In this document: piece by piece, positions 41,355 through 50,889 of the stretch | How positions within the stretch are numbered: position 1 is the stretch's first letter | Layout of the letters: the number at the start of each line of letters is the position of its first letter | Assembly: GCA_965242615.1 (NCBI GenBank) | Contig: CBDESR010000005.1 | Coordinates: 1,798,001-1,862,000, forward strand | DNA: 64,000 nt | Reading direction: 5' to 3' | DNA from: CBDBCU01 sp965242615 | Lineage (GTDB): Bacteria; Chloroflexota; Dehalococcoidia; Lucifugimonadales; UBA3495 | Translations under genes and position numbers: made by a program | Notes under the pieces: generated by a model | What the model was told of the DNA's origin: nothing | The model's database searches: none | What the model saw: the letters and a program-made list of their open reading frames with translations, nothing else

Positions 41355-42401
41355 ATGCTGAACCACCGCGCCGGCCGCGTCCTGAACATCCTAGTCAACG
41401 AATACATCAGCAGCGCCAGCCCCGTGGCGTCCGAGGAAATCGCCCGCCTTTCCCCGGACAAAGTCAGCCCCGCCACCGTCCGCAACGCTATGTCCCAACT
41501 CGCCGAAGCCGGCTACATCTCCCGCCCCCACATCTCCGCCGGCGCCGTCCCCTCCGACCGCGGCTACCGCTACTATGTCGAATCCCTTGAGGAACCGCCC
41601 CCGCCCCGCGGCCTCCGCAACCAGCTGCGCGACAACATCCCCCAAGCCGACCCCGATTTGGCTGCCTGGAGCCGCCGCTGCGCCGCCATCCTCTCCCGCC
41701 TCGCCACCAATATGGCCATCGTTACCGTGCCGCAATTCCGTTCCCCCCGCCTCAAAAGCCTCCAACTCGTCTATCTCGAGGAACTCACCGCCCTGCTCAT
41801 TATCGTCTTGCAGGAAGCCCGCCTCCTGCGCCGCCTGCTGCCCCTCGAGGAACCCTCCAGTCAGGAAAAACTGAACCAGATTGCCCACGGCTTGAACGAC
41901 TGCCTCAGCGGGCGCAACTGGGCCGAAATCGCCGCCGCCCCGGGCCGCTTCAACCCATTAGAGGAACAGGTGCGGCAGAACGCCTTGGCGATGCTGCGCG
42001 CGGAGGACAACTACAATCCCCCGGAACATTATGTGGACGGCTTGCGCTGGCTGCTGAACCAGCCGGAAATGGCCCGGGGCAGCCAAGCCCGGGAACTGGT
42101 CGAACTCCTCGAGGAACGGGTATTGTTAGGCAGCCTCCTCTCCGAACTCCCCGACAGCGGCGACATCGCCGTCTATATCGGCGGCGAAAACCAGGAGGAA
42201 CCTCTGCGCCCCTTCGGCGTAATCCTCTGCCAATACGGCGTCCCCCAGCAAGCCGGCGGCGCCATCTGCGTCATCGGCCCTACCCGCATGAGCTACGCCG
42301 CCGCCATCAGCGGCGTCCGCTTCCTCTCCACCTTTATGAGCCGCCGCGTCCTCGACTTCTACAGCGGCAGCACCAAAGCCGACAACCCGCCGCCGGATTA
42401 G
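41355..42401 (+). CDS. hrcA: Heat-inducible transcription repressor HrcA
   Basis: 348 residues from ATG 41355. The N-terminal winged helix has SPVASEEIARLSPDKVSPAT followed by VRNAMSQLAEAGYISRPH, ISAGAVPSDRGYRYYVESL; the family normally reads SAGRVPTD. The C-terminal GAF-like and dimerisation regions end with GPTRMSYAAAISGVRFLS, typical of HrcA. HrcA binds CIRCE inverted repeats with GroEL as co-modulator. I see no CIRCE in the window and no grpE/dnaK/dnaJ neighbour, so it would act in trans. Confidence 0.9.
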   Translation: MLNHRAGRVLNILVNEYISSASPVASEEIARLSPDKVSPATVRNAMSQLAEAGYISRPHISAGAVPSDRGYRYYVESLEEPPPPRGLRNQLRDNIPQADPDLAAWSRRCAAILSRLATNMAIVTVPQFRSPRLKSLQLVYLEELTALLIIVLQEARLLRRLLPLEEPSSQEKLNQIAHGLNDCLSGRNWAEIAAAPGRFNPLEEQVRQNALAMLRAEDNYNPPEHYVDGLRWLLNQPEMARGSQARELVELLEERVLLGSLLSELPDSGDIAVYIGGENQEEPLRPFGVILCQYGVPQQAGGAICVIGPTRMSYAAAISGVRFLSTFMSRRVLDFYSGSTKADNPPPD

Positions 42402-42484
42402 CAGCAATGATGTTGACGGGATTGGCATAATACCAGCCCCCCTTGTGCTAAACTATCCCGGCAATTGTAGAAAGCGGAGCTGAA

Positions 42485-42511
42485 ATGACTACCCCAGTGA
42501 GCGGCGGCTGA
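42485..42511 (+). CDS. Possible 8-residue leader peptide
   Basis: ATG at 42485 preceded by GCGGAGCTGAA gives MTTPVSGG and a TGA that overlaps the next ATG (TGATG). The real gene lacks another ribosome-binding site, so termination of this mini-ORF may feed re-initiation. Confidence 0.35.
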   Translation: MTTPVSGG

Positions 42512-43164
42512 TGCTGCAACAGTTCCTCAAACGCCCGGTGGTCTTGCTGATTTTACTGGGGGCCGCTACCGGCTCTATCGCCGGCCTGGTCGCCTTGGTG
42601 AACGATACGCCCTTCCGGGCCTTTAGCGTGGGACTGGCTTACTTTTGCGGCATTGCCCTCGGCGGCTGGCTGACGATGGGCGCCGTGTCCGGCTTCGGCA
42701 AACTGGCAATGCGGCTGCTGGACTGGCAGCAGCTGAAAATCGATCAGGTGATGTCCGACACCGAGCGGGCCTTTGACCGGGTGGATGCGCTGATGAATAC
42801 CGTCGGCCGCGCCCAGGTGCGCCGCCGGCGCAAATCCCGGAACCTGTGGCGGCCGCCGGCTTTCCTGTCGGCGCTGTCCCGGTTTCTCTGGAAAATCAGC
42901 GCCTATGTCTATTCCATCGGCGTGCTGTGGACGGCATCCGGGCTGATAATTCTGGTATTGCACCGCATCAGCGGCTTGGGCAATTCGCCTAACCTGTACC
43001 TGCTGCCGGTCGGCGGCGGCCTGCTGCTGACCACGGCCCTTGCCACCTATCTGTCCGGCTATCTGCGGCTGTGGCAAATGATGCGCCGCTCCGCGGAATT
43101 GCGGGACGAACTGCTGTCCATCGAGCAGGATCTGGTGGCGGAAGCGGGAAACCGGCGGCGGTAG
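42511..43164 (+). CDS. Four-helix integral membrane protein, unknown
   Basis: 217 residues. Two N-terminal membrane helices (VVLLILLGAATGSIAGLVALV; FCGIALGGWLTMGAVSGFG), a cytoplasmic amphipathic stretch with DTERAFDRVDALMNTVGRAQ and a basic RRRRKSR patch, two more helices, and a charged C-terminal helix ELRDELLSIEQDLVAEAG. Start fused to a mini-ORF stop (TGATG). It sits between hrcA and polX. No family recognised. Confidence 0.7.
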   Translation: MLQQFLKRPVVLLILLGAATGSIAGLVALVNDTPFRAFSVGLAYFCGIALGGWLTMGAVSGFGKLAMRLLDWQQLKIDQVMSDTERAFDRVDALMNTVGRAQVRRRRKSRNLWRPPAFLSALSRFLWKISAYVYSIGVLWTASGLIILVLHRISGLGNSPNLYLLPVGGGLLLTTALATYLSGYLRLWQMMRRSAELRDELLSIEQDLVAEAGNRRR

Positions 43165-43199
43165 CCGCTGCCTAGCCTGTTCCTGTCGGGGGAAATGTT

Positions 43200-45014
43200 A
43201 TGCCCGTATCCAACGACCAAATCGCGGAACTCTTCGACAATATGGCATCCCTTCTCGAAATGAAGGGCGATACCGTATTCAAGATTCGCGCCTATCAACG
43301 CGCCGCCCGCACCATCAGCCACCTCTCCTTTTCCCTCGAACAAGCCGCCCAAGAGGGCGTTGACCTCAAAAAAATCCCCGGCATCGGCAAAGCCATCAGC
43401 GACAAAACCCGCGAATACCTCGAAACCGGCCGCATCGCCGCCTACGACCAACTCCTCGCCGAACTCCCCGACGGCGTCCTCACCCTCCTCTCCATCCCCG
43501 GCATCGGCTCCAAAACCGCTATGCTCATCACCCAGGAACTCGGCGTCAGCACCGTCGAAGGCATCGAAAAAGCCATCGCCGACGGCCGCCTCGCCAACCT
43601 TCCCCGAATGGGCCAACGCGCCGCCGACAACATCCTCCGCCACCTCCGCACCAGCGGCGTCAAAAACGGCCGCACCCCCATTGGCACGGCATTAGCCTTG
43701 GCTGAGGAAACCGCCGCCGCCCTCCAAGCCCACTGTCCCCAACTCGCCCAGCTCTACCCCGCCGGCAGTCTCCGCCGTTGGGAGGAAACCATCGGCGACA
43801 TCGACTTGGTCGGTGTCGCCCCAACCGAAACCCAAGCCGCCGTCGGCGACGCCCTGACCGCTCTGCCCGCCGTCCGGGAAATCCTCGCCCACGGCCCCAA
43901 AAAAACCAGCGTCATCCTCGAACCCGGCATCCAGGTTGACCTCCGCCTCGGCGAAACCGACTCCTTCGGCGCCATGCTCCAGTATTTCTCCGGCAGCCAG
44001 CAGCACAACATCCGCCTCCGCGACTACGCCCACCGCCTCGGCTTGTCCCTCAACGAATACGGCATCACCGACCGCCAAACCGGCCAGCTCGAAAAATTCC
44101 CCGACGAAACCGCCTTTTACGCCCGCTTGGGCCTAGCCTACATCCCCCCGGAACTCCGCGCCGGAATGGACGAAATCGAACAAGCCCAAGCCGGCGCTAT
44201 CCCCCACCTTGTAACCGCCGCCGACCTCAAAGGCGACTTGCACCTCCACAGCGACTGGAGCGACGGCCGCGACCCCATCGACCAAATGATTGCCGCCGCT
44301 GCCGCCCAGGGCTACGAATATATGGCAATGACCGACCACTCCTCCGGCCGCGGCATCGCCAACGGCTTATCCAACGAACGCCTGGCTGAGCAAATCCAGC
44401 TCCTCCGGGCCATGCAAGACCGCTACCCTATAACCCTCCTCTGCGGCTCCGAAGTGGACATCCGCGCTGACGGAACTTTGGATTACCCCGATGAACTGTT
44501 GGCCCAATTAGATGTGGTGGTGGCCTCCGTCCATTCCGCGATGGGCCAAGACCGCGCCACCATGACCCGCCGTATCATCCGCGCTATGGAACACCCCGCC
44601 GTAACCATCATCGGCCACGCCTCCACCCGCCTCCTCAGCCGCCGCGGCCCCGTCGATTTTGACCTCGAAGCCCTCTTGCAAACCGCCCGCGCCACCGGCA
44701 CCGCTATGGAAATCAACGCCGCCCCGGAACGCATGGACTTGAAAGACACCCACGCCCGCCGCGCCCGTGAACTCGGCGTCCCCCTCGTCATCAGTACCGA
44801 CTCCCACCGCCATACCGGCCTGACCAACCGCCGCTTCGGCATCGCCATCGCCCGCCGCGCCTGGTGCCAACCCGGCCACATCCTCAACACTATGCCCCGG
44901 CCCCAATTCCTCCACTACCTCCAAACCCCCAAACCCGGCCGCAGCGAACTCTTCGACCAATACCGCGACCAACAAACCGCCCCCAACTCAACCTCGCCGC
45001 CGGCAACCCCATGA
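43200..45014 (+). CDS. polX: DNA polymerase X family protein with PHP domain
   Basis: 604 residues. N-terminal 8-kDa-like region; two helix-hairpin-helices (KKIPGIGKAISDK; SIPGIGSKTAMLI). The palm has acidic residues in IGDIDLVG and QVDLRLG. The C-terminal PHP domain has all metal-site clusters: DLHLHSDWSDG, MTDHSSG, GSEVDI, SVHS, IGHAS, EINAAPER and STDSHR. It would fill short gaps in repair and trim 3' ends with the PHP nuclease. The next gene starts in its stop codon (ATGA). Confidence 0.95.
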   Translation: MPVSNDQIAELFDNMASLLEMKGDTVFKIRAYQRAARTISHLSFSLEQAAQEGVDLKKIPGIGKAISDKTREYLETGRIAAYDQLLAELPDGVLTLLSIPGIGSKTAMLITQELGVSTVEGIEKAIADGRLANLPRMGQRAADNILRHLRTSGVKNGRTPIGTALALAEETAAALQAHCPQLAQLYPAGSLRRWEETIGDIDLVGVAPTETQAAVGDALTALPAVREILAHGPKKTSVILEPGIQVDLRLGETDSFGAMLQYFSGSQQHNIRLRDYAHRLGLSLNEYGITDRQTGQLEKFPDETAFYARLGLAYIPPELRAGMDEIEQAQAGAIPHLVTAADLKGDLHLHSDWSDGRDPIDQMIAAAAAQGYEYMAMTDHSSGRGIANGLSNERLAEQIQLLRAMQDRYPITLLCGSEVDIRADGTLDYPDELLAQLDVVVASVHSAMGQDRATMTRRIIRAMEHPAVTIIGHASTRLLSRRGPVDFDLEALLQTARATGTAMEINAAPERMDLKDTHARRARELGVPLVISTDSHRHTGLTNRRFGIAIARRAWCQPGHILNTMPRPQFLHYLQTPKPGRSELFDQYRDQQTAPNSTSPPATP

Positions 45015-45844
45015 CTCCGCCCGCCACCCCCAACAGCGCACCCGGCAACGGCAACGGCCCTCCCAACAGCCGCCCTGCCGGCAATGGCGGTACCAGCGAC
45101 CCCATTGCCGCCAATGACCCCGTTGCCAGCAATGGCGCGTCTATCCCGCCGCCCAACTTGGCGGCCACCCAACCCGATGCTCTGCTCCACCTCCGGGCTG
45201 CCGTACAAAGCGGCCTCCCCTGGCATCAAGCCCTCCTCGCAGCCGTCGCCCTCTGGACTCTACCCCGGGAAACCCACCAGGGCCGCACCTACCGCTACCT
45301 CATCCACGGCGAAGCCCTCGACTGGCTCACCTTGGCTGAACGCCTCGCCCTGGAAATCGTGGAATTTATCCCCCAGCCGGAACTGGAAACCCTGCTTTTT
45401 ACCGGCGCCCTCCCCGCAGCCGTCACCCCCGACGAATTCCGCCAACGAATCGGCGGCCACAAATACCGCGCCTACCTCAACTACTGGTACGGCGTAATCG
45501 TCGAGGAAGCCCTCCAGCAAGCCGTCGAGGACGATGTCCGCAAACGCCAGTTAGCCCGCTGCTACCCCGACGGCGAGGACCTGGTCGAGGAAGCCTTCGC
45601 CCACCTCTACGGCCAAACCCGCTCCGACTTGCTGAAAGAATACCGCCGGCAAGCCGGCCTCGGCCCCCGCGCCCCTCTATCCTTAGCCGACTGGAAAGAA
45701 TTCACTTACCACCTGGCCCAACGCCGCTACCAGCTCTGGGATCCCGCCCGAGTAGCCAGCGACACCCGCAAAGGCATCCACCACCTCGAACACCTCGAAC
45801 AAACCGCCGCCATCCCGGTATTGGGGCAACTAGCCGCAGTATAG
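45011..45844 (+). CDS. Hypothetical protein coupled to polX
   Basis: 277 residues. The ATG shares bases with the polX TGA (ATGA), so translation is coupled. The first ~55 residues are a low-complexity Pro/Asn/Gly linker. The rest is helical and Trp/Tyr-rich, including YLIHGEALDWLTLAERLALE, IGGHKYRAYLNYWYGVIVEE and WKEFTYHLAQRRYQLWDPAR. No catalytic motif recognised. Linked to repair only by position. Confidence 0.65.
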   Translation: MTPPATPNSAPGNGNGPPNSRPAGNGGTSDPIAANDPVASNGASIPPPNLAATQPDALLHLRAAVQSGLPWHQALLAAVALWTLPRETHQGRTYRYLIHGEALDWLTLAERLALEIVEFIPQPELETLLFTGALPAAVTPDEFRQRIGGHKYRAYLNYWYGVIVEEALQQAVEDDVRKRQLARCYPDGEDLVEEAFAHLYGQTRSDLLKEYRRQAGLGPRAPLSLADWKEFTYHLAQRRYQLWDPARVASDTRKGIHHLEHLEQTAAIPVLGQLAAV

Positions 45845-45867
45845 CCCAAGCCTATCCCACACCGAAA

Positions 45868-46140
45868 CCGTCCCTCCCCCGAAAGCGGGAATCCAGAGCC
45901 CCGCTATGCCATTCCCCCTATTTTTCTCATGTCATTCCGAGGCGATAGCCGAGGAATCTCGACTATTCATCAGCAGACTCCCCAAAATCCAAAAGTTTTG
46001 AGGGGGTGCGGGGGAATTTTTACAACAATTCCCCCGCCGTCCCCCATCCTCCGGCAACCGTCATCCTCCCACCGTCATTCCCCCGATGCGCCCCCGTCAT
46101 TCCCACGAAAGTGGGAATACAGAACCTCCATTCCCAAAAT
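45868..46140. repeat. Repeat cluster upstream of RNA copy 2
   Basis: dRS3-like units at 45868-45900 and 46093-46124; a TCATTCCGAGGCGATAGCC-type repeat near 45930-45958; and the long hairpin repeat AAAAGTTTTGAGGG ... GGGGGAATTTTT/AATTCCCCC at 45991-46040. Same three types and similar order as at 34.0 and 50.9 kb. Confidence 0.65.
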
Positions 46141-46202
46141 CAATCCGAAAATTCATCCCAAACCCCCTTGACAACTACTATTCCATCCCCCATACTTATT
46201 AC

Positions 46203-46676
46203 TGCGAGGTCAGACCTAGCCCCGGGACGCCGGGTCTCAAAACGATACGCTAGCTTACCGTGAAATACAGCTCACAGCGCGCTGTGGACGCCCCCGGCCC
46301 CCGCGGCCGTCAAGCGTCCCTGCTCCTACCCCGGGGAACCGGAACTAAGGAACCCGCCTTCCCCAACCGGAGCCGCGGAAAACGGCAAATCCCACCAGCC
46401 GCCAAACCACTACCCCATCCTTAAAGGAGCTGGAGTTAATAGGTTGACTGGAGGTGCGGTCAACCCCGGTAGCTGGACTGGGCCAAAACGCCGGTAGTGG
46501 CAACCATACCCAGCGGCGTTAGTAGCCACCCCAAGGTCTAGTTTGCCGCCAGGCAACTGGGTCGGGAAACTCCGGGCGGATGCAAGCCAGGATGCCCCCC
46601 GGAGCAGGCAACCCAATGGCCCCTTTGCCAACCCCCTCCCGCAAGGGCGGAATCTCCGGCCAGAGATTCCGCCCCG
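46203..46676 (+). ncRNA. Large structured non-coding RNA, family copy 2
   Basis: Closest relative of copy 1: the first ~130 bases are almost identical. Promoter: TTGACA (46168-46173), 17 bases, CATACT (46191-46196). Middle and 3' parts diverge but keep GGTTGAC/GTCAACC, TGGCAACCATACC, CGGGAAACTCCGGG and GGCAACCCAATGGCC. The terminal hairpin (46645-46674) is GGGCGGAATCTC/GAGATTCCGCCC where copy 1 has GGGCGGAACCCG/CGGGTTCCGCCC: both arms changed together, so pairing is maintained. Confidence 0.72.
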
Positions 46677-46905
46677 GCGCCCCCCACCCCAACGCTGAAT
46701 CTAAATGCTAAACTCACCCGCCGGGGCAGCCAGGAGTTCCTGCCCCGGCCCTTTCCCGTACTTTCTGCTACTTTCATTCCCCCAGCAACGCCCCCGCCCG
46801 GTCGTCAGCTATCCGCCCCACCCTTGCCCCCCGCCCTAATTCCCATTCTTACCTTATAATCACTATTAAAAACGATTCGATATTTAGAATTCCTCAAAAA
46901 AGGTG
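46677..46905. other. Intergenic spacer between RNA copy 2 and the DUF1800 promoter
   Basis: No gene or clear repeat seen. The A/T-rich part (46850-46900) probably belongs to the promoter region of the next operon. Confidence 0.4.
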
Positions 46906-46934
46906 TTGACAGACCCGCCGCTATACCCTAAAAT
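46906..46934 (+). promoter_or_regulatory. Promoter of the DUF1800-DUF1501-NHL operon
   Basis: TTGACA (46906-46911), 17 bases, TAAAAT (46929-46934); about 65 bases of leader before the start codon. Confidence 0.8.
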
Positions 46935-47008
46935 CCCTGATAACCCTATGCGGGCGGCGGTAAAACCCGCCCCGGTTGACCCCAACCTTCTAAATAAGGA
47001 GGCAACGG

Positions 47009-48409
47009 ATGTCCCACAAAGATGACCTCGCTTTAATGGCCCACCTCATGCGACGGGCCGGCTTCGGCGCCAACCGCGACGAACTCGAAACCCTCGTCGC
47101 CCAGGGTTATGACGCCGTCGTCGACGAACTCGTCGATCCCCCGTCCGACCGCCACGGCGGCCAGGGCGAACTGCTGCTCCGCTACCATCCCGGCAGCCTG
47201 CTCCCCGGCGGCAACCCGGTTATGGGCCAGGCCAACTGGCTCTATAACATGATTTCCACGGACAAGCCGCTCGAGGAGAAAATGGCCCTGTTCTGGCACC
47301 ATGTGTTCGCGACCGGCAACGCCAAGCTGGACAACTGCGACCAGATGTTGACCCAGATTGAGATGTTCCGCCAGTGCGGGATGGGCAACTACCAGGAGCT
47401 GCTCCTCGAACTCTCCAAGAATCCGGCCATGATTTACTGGCTGGACAACAACGAAAACCACCGGGACGCGGTCAACGAAAACTGGGGACGGGAACTGCTC
47501 GAGCTGTTCTCCATGGGCGTCTCCAACTACACCGAAGTTGACGTCCGCGAAGCCTCCCGCGCCTTTACCGGCTGGACGATCCAACCCAAGCTGCCCCGCC
47601 AGCCCTACGGCCGCTATCCCTGGAAGTTCGTCTATCGGGAGGAGGATCACGACTTCTCCGAAAAGACCTTCCTGGGTCAGACCGGCAACTTTAACGGCGA
47701 GGACATCATCGACATCGTCGTCAAAGAGCCGGCTACCGCCCGGTTTATCTGCCGCCATCTCTACAACTTCTTTGTGGCGGATGAACCGCAGGTTCCGGCC
47801 TGGACGATCGAACCGGCCCGCGACGAGGAAGCCCTCGACGCGATGTGCAAAGTCTTCGAGGAGTCCGGCTACGAAATGCGGGAAGTCCTCCGCTTTATGC
47901 TGAAGTCCGACTTCTTTAAGGATGCCCGCTACTCCAAGATTAAGAGTCCGGCGGAAATCGTGGCCGGCACCCTTAAAATGGTCGGCGCTTACCAATTCCC
48001 CGACCCCGGCTTGGCCCGGGTCTGCCGGGAACCCGGCTATATGGGGCAGGACATCCTCGACCCGCCCAGCGTCGAAGGCTGGCATACCGGCTCCGAGTGG
48101 ATTAACAGCGGTTCCCTGCTGGCCCGGATCAACTTCGTCGCCGACAGCGTCACCAAAACCGCCCAGCCGGGGATGCAGACCATTATCGGCCACATCAAAG
48201 CCGAAAATGCCACTACTCCCGACCAGCTCCTCGACGCTTGCCTCGACCACATGGGCTACCTCCAGCTCAGCGACGAAACCCGCGCCCAACTGAGCGAACA
48301 CGCCCAAGCCGGCGGCAATCTCGACTGGAATAACGAACCGGCCGCCGCTACGCGCATCGGTGAAATGATGGCCCTCATCAGCGCCACCACCGAATACCAG
48401 TTCGCCTAG
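47009..48409 (+). CDS. DUF1800 family protein
   Basis: 466 residues, preceded by AAGGAGG. HLMRRAGFGANRDELETLVAQ opens the DUF1800 fold; EKMALFWHHVFATG, NENWGRELLELFSMGVSNYTEVD and EASRAFTGWT are conserved blocks. DUF1800 and DUF1501 proteins are almost always encoded side by side, often exported and of unknown enzymatic role. No signal peptide is visible here, unusual for the family. It is first in a three-gene operon with DUF1501 and an NHL protein. Confidence 0.9.
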   Translation: MSHKDDLALMAHLMRRAGFGANRDELETLVAQGYDAVVDELVDPPSDRHGGQGELLLRYHPGSLLPGGNPVMGQANWLYNMISTDKPLEEKMALFWHHVFATGNAKLDNCDQMLTQIEMFRQCGMGNYQELLLELSKNPAMIYWLDNNENHRDAVNENWGRELLELFSMGVSNYTEVDVREASRAFTGWTIQPKLPRQPYGRYPWKFVYREEDHDFSEKTFLGQTGNFNGEDIIDIVVKEPATARFICRHLYNFFVADEPQVPAWTIEPARDEEALDAMCKVFEESGYEMREVLRFMLKSDFFKDARYSKIKSPAEIVAGTLKMVGAYQFPDPGLARVCREPGYMGQDILDPPSVEGWHTGSEWINSGSLLARINFVADSVTKTAQPGMQTIIGHIKAENATTPDQLLDACLDHMGYLQLSDETRAQLSEHAQAGGNLDWNNEPAAATRIGEMMALISATTEYQFA

Positions 48410-48486
48410 ACCATCCCTTAAACCCGGGACGCCGCTATCCCGCGGCCTCCCGGGCTAACCCAACCCAAAATCACCAGGAGGCTGAT

Positions 48487-49617
48487 ATGACTTCCACCAA
48501 GAAAGACCCGGTCGTCGTCGTGTTGCAGCTCACCGGCGGCAACGACTATATGAACACCGTCATCCCCTACAACGACGGCCTCTACTACGAAAACCGGCCC
48601 AATGTCGGTTATCAGCGGGAGGAGATGCTGCCCCTGAACGACAACCTCGCCCTGATGCCCACGATGGGGCCGGTCAAGGAACTCTATGACCAGGGTAAGG
48701 TCGCCGTCATCCACGGCATCGGCTACCCGGACTCCCCCCGCTCCCACTTCCGCTCCATGGACATCTGGCACACCTGCGAGCCGGACAAGGTGGGGACGGA
48801 AGGCTGGGCCGGCCGGCTGGCCCGGGAACTGGATCCGCACAAGGAGAATGTGCTGACCGCCATCAACTTCGGGCATGGCTTGCCGCGGGCTTTGGCGGTT
48901 CCCGGCGTCCCCGTCGCCGCCATCTCCGACCTCGGCACTTACGGGCTGCTGACCGGCATCTCCGACCAGGAACAGCGCTCCAAGGCTCTTGACCTGTTCA
49001 GCCGGATGTATTCCCCCACCGTCGGCGGCAGCTTTGTCACCGACTACCTGCGCTCCACCGGCACCGAAGCGATGATTGGCGCGGACATTGTTAAGGTGGC
49101 TCCGGAACGCTACTCCTCCAATGTGGAGTATCCCAGCTCCGCCATCGCCCAGCATCTGCGGGACATTGCCCAGGTCTATTTCGCCGACTTGGGGACGCGC
49201 ATTTTCTACACCCAGCACGCCAGCTTCGACACCCACGCCGGCGAAGCCGCCGCCCATCCCCAACTCTGGAAGGATGTGGCCGAGGGCATCGGCGCTTTCT
49301 TTGCCGACTTGCGCGAGCATAACGCCGGGGAGAACGTCGTTATGTACCTGTTCTCCGAGTTCGGCCGCCGCGTCCGGGACAACGGCTCCGGCACCGACCA
49401 CGGCGCCGCCGGCGTCTCCTTCGTTATCGGCGACGGCGTCAAAGGCGGGATGTACGGCGAATATCCCTCCCTCGAAGCCAAAGCCCTCGAACAGGGCGAC
49501 CTGGTGCCTAACTACGACTTCCGCGGCGCCTACTCCACCATCGTCGAAGACTGGTTCGGCATCGACGCCACTCCCCTGGTCAACGGCAACTTCGAGAAAA
49601 TGAGCTACCTGAAGTAG
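48487..49617 (+). CDS. DUF1501 family protein
   Basis: 376 residues with CAGGAGG before the ATG. VVVLQLTGGNDYMNTVIPYN opens the alkaline-phosphatase-like DUF1501 fold; HGIGYPDSPRSHFRSMDIWHT and FDTHAGEAAAH and SEFGRRVRDNGSGTDHG contain the His/Asp residues that in the fold form a metal site. The Tat signal common in the family is missing, as with its DUF1800 partner, so both may act in the cytoplasm or leave by another path. Confidence 0.9.
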   Translation: MTSTKKDPVVVVLQLTGGNDYMNTVIPYNDGLYYENRPNVGYQREEMLPLNDNLALMPTMGPVKELYDQGKVAVIHGIGYPDSPRSHFRSMDIWHTCEPDKVGTEGWAGRLARELDPHKENVLTAINFGHGLPRALAVPGVPVAAISDLGTYGLLTGISDQEQRSKALDLFSRMYSPTVGGSFVTDYLRSTGTEAMIGADIVKVAPERYSSNVEYPSSAIAQHLRDIAQVYFADLGTRIFYTQHASFDTHAGEAAAHPQLWKDVAEGIGAFFADLREHNAGENVVMYLFSEFGRRVRDNGSGTDHGAAGVSFVIGDGVKGGMYGEYPSLEAKALEQGDLVPNYDFRGAYSTIVEDWFGIDATPLVNGNFEKMSYLK

Positions 49618-49752
49618 CCCATTTCCCGCGCCCTTGACCCGGCGGCCCTTAACGGGCCAACCGGAAAGATTTGGGGCCGGGTGAACTTTCCCCTTGGGGG
49701 CGGTTCCCCGGCCCTTGCGACTATCGTCAACGCCAGTAGCAGGAGGAATGCA

Positions 49753-50784
49753 ATGGCTCAGAACACCGTAGCCGCCGGCCGCGCCTGGCTCTACTCCCAC
49801 AACATCGGCCGCAACGGCGCCGCCGGAATGGGCTTTTCCCAGCCCGTCGGCATCGCCGCCGGCAAAAACGGCCTCCTTTACGCCACCAACCGCGCCACCG
49901 AACAAAACCCCGGCGGTATCCGCATCACCAAATTCGATGTCAACCAGGAGTTCCTCGGCGAATTCGGCCGGGCCGGCCTCGCCTACGGCTCCGACGAACC
50001 CACTACCTTTACCTGGCTGTCCGGCGTGGCCCTCGACAGCAGCGGCAATGTCTATGTCTCCGACGAATGGCAGTGCCGTATCGCCATTTTCGACCCGGAA
50101 GGCGCGCCCATCGGCGGCTGGGGTCAGAAAGGCAGCGAACCCGGCCAGCTCAACGGCCCCGCCGGCATTGCTTTCGATGCCGACGATAACCTGTGGGTGG
50201 TCAACTCCTTCGACAGCCGCGTCCAGCAATTCAGCAAAGACGGCCAATACCTGGGCGGCTTTGGCAGCAAGGGCGACGCCGACGACCAGCTGGATATGCC
50301 CAACGGCATTACCATTGACAACAACGGCGACCTCTATATCGCCGACTGGGGCAACAACCGCGTCCAGAAATTCACGCCCGGCGGCACTCTGCTGCGCAGC
50401 TTTGCCCACACCGTCGAGGACCGGGACGCCCTTAATCACCCCAGCGGCGTCTGCGTGGACAACGACGGCGATGTCTATGTGGTGGACTGGATGAACGACC
50501 GAGTGGTCATCTATGACCCCGAAGCCAAGCCCATCGCCTACCTCGAAGGTGACGCCGTGGATGTTTCCAAGTGGGGGCAAATGGGCCTGGACGCCAACCC
50601 GGATATGGTCAAAGCTCGCCGCCGCGTCCCCGACCTTTACGAACAGCAGCGCAAGTTCGTTAAGCCGGTGGCTTGCGCCTACGACCGGGACAACAACCTC
50701 CTGTTCGTCTGCGACACGGCCCGCAACCGGGTCCAAATCTACGAAAAGGATCACTCCTACCTCGACCCGCAGATTAACCTGTAA
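49753..50784 (+). CDS. NHL-repeat beta-propeller protein
   Basis: 343 residues from ATG 49753 (AGGAGG upstream). At least five NHL blades: GFSQPVGIAAGKNGLLYATN, LSGVALDSSGNVYVSD, LNGPAGIAFDADDNLWVVNS, LDMPNGITIDNNGDLYIADW and LNHPSGVCVDNDGDVYVVDW. A propeller of this kind binds proteins, carbohydrates or nucleic acids. It follows DUF1501 by 135 bases and precedes a terminator, so it closes the operon. No signal peptide is visible. Confidence 0.88.
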   Translation: MAQNTVAAGRAWLYSHNIGRNGAAGMGFSQPVGIAAGKNGLLYATNRATEQNPGGIRITKFDVNQEFLGEFGRAGLAYGSDEPTTFTWLSGVALDSSGNVYVSDEWQCRIAIFDPEGAPIGGWGQKGSEPGQLNGPAGIAFDADDNLWVVNSFDSRVQQFSKDGQYLGGFGSKGDADDQLDMPNGITIDNNGDLYIADWGNNRVQKFTPGGTLLRSFAHTVEDRDALNHPSGVCVDNDGDVYVVDWMNDRVVIYDPEAKPIAYLEGDAVDVSKWGQMGLDANPDMVKARRRVPDLYEQQRKFVKPVACAYDRDNNLLFVCDTARNRVQIYEKDHSYLDPQINL

Positions 50785-50837
50785 CCGGTTCGTCTGGCGG
50801 GATGCGGCCGGAACGGCCGCAAAGCATAAAAGTTTCT

Positions 50838-50863
50838 GGGGCGGGTTGCGCGCAACCCGCCCC
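50838..50863 (+). terminator. Terminator-like hairpin after the NHL gene
   Basis: GGGGCGGGTTGCG/CGCAACCCGCCCC, perfect; flanked by only short T stretches. Confidence 0.65.
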
Positions 50864-50889
50864 ATTACTATGCCATCCCCAACTTAACC

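Noticed and set aside
48418..50865. 815-residue minus-strand open frame opposite the DUF1501 and NHL genes
   Set aside because: It is the antisense of two clear genes, rich in Gly/Ala/Val as expected of a shadow frame, and has no recognisable motif.
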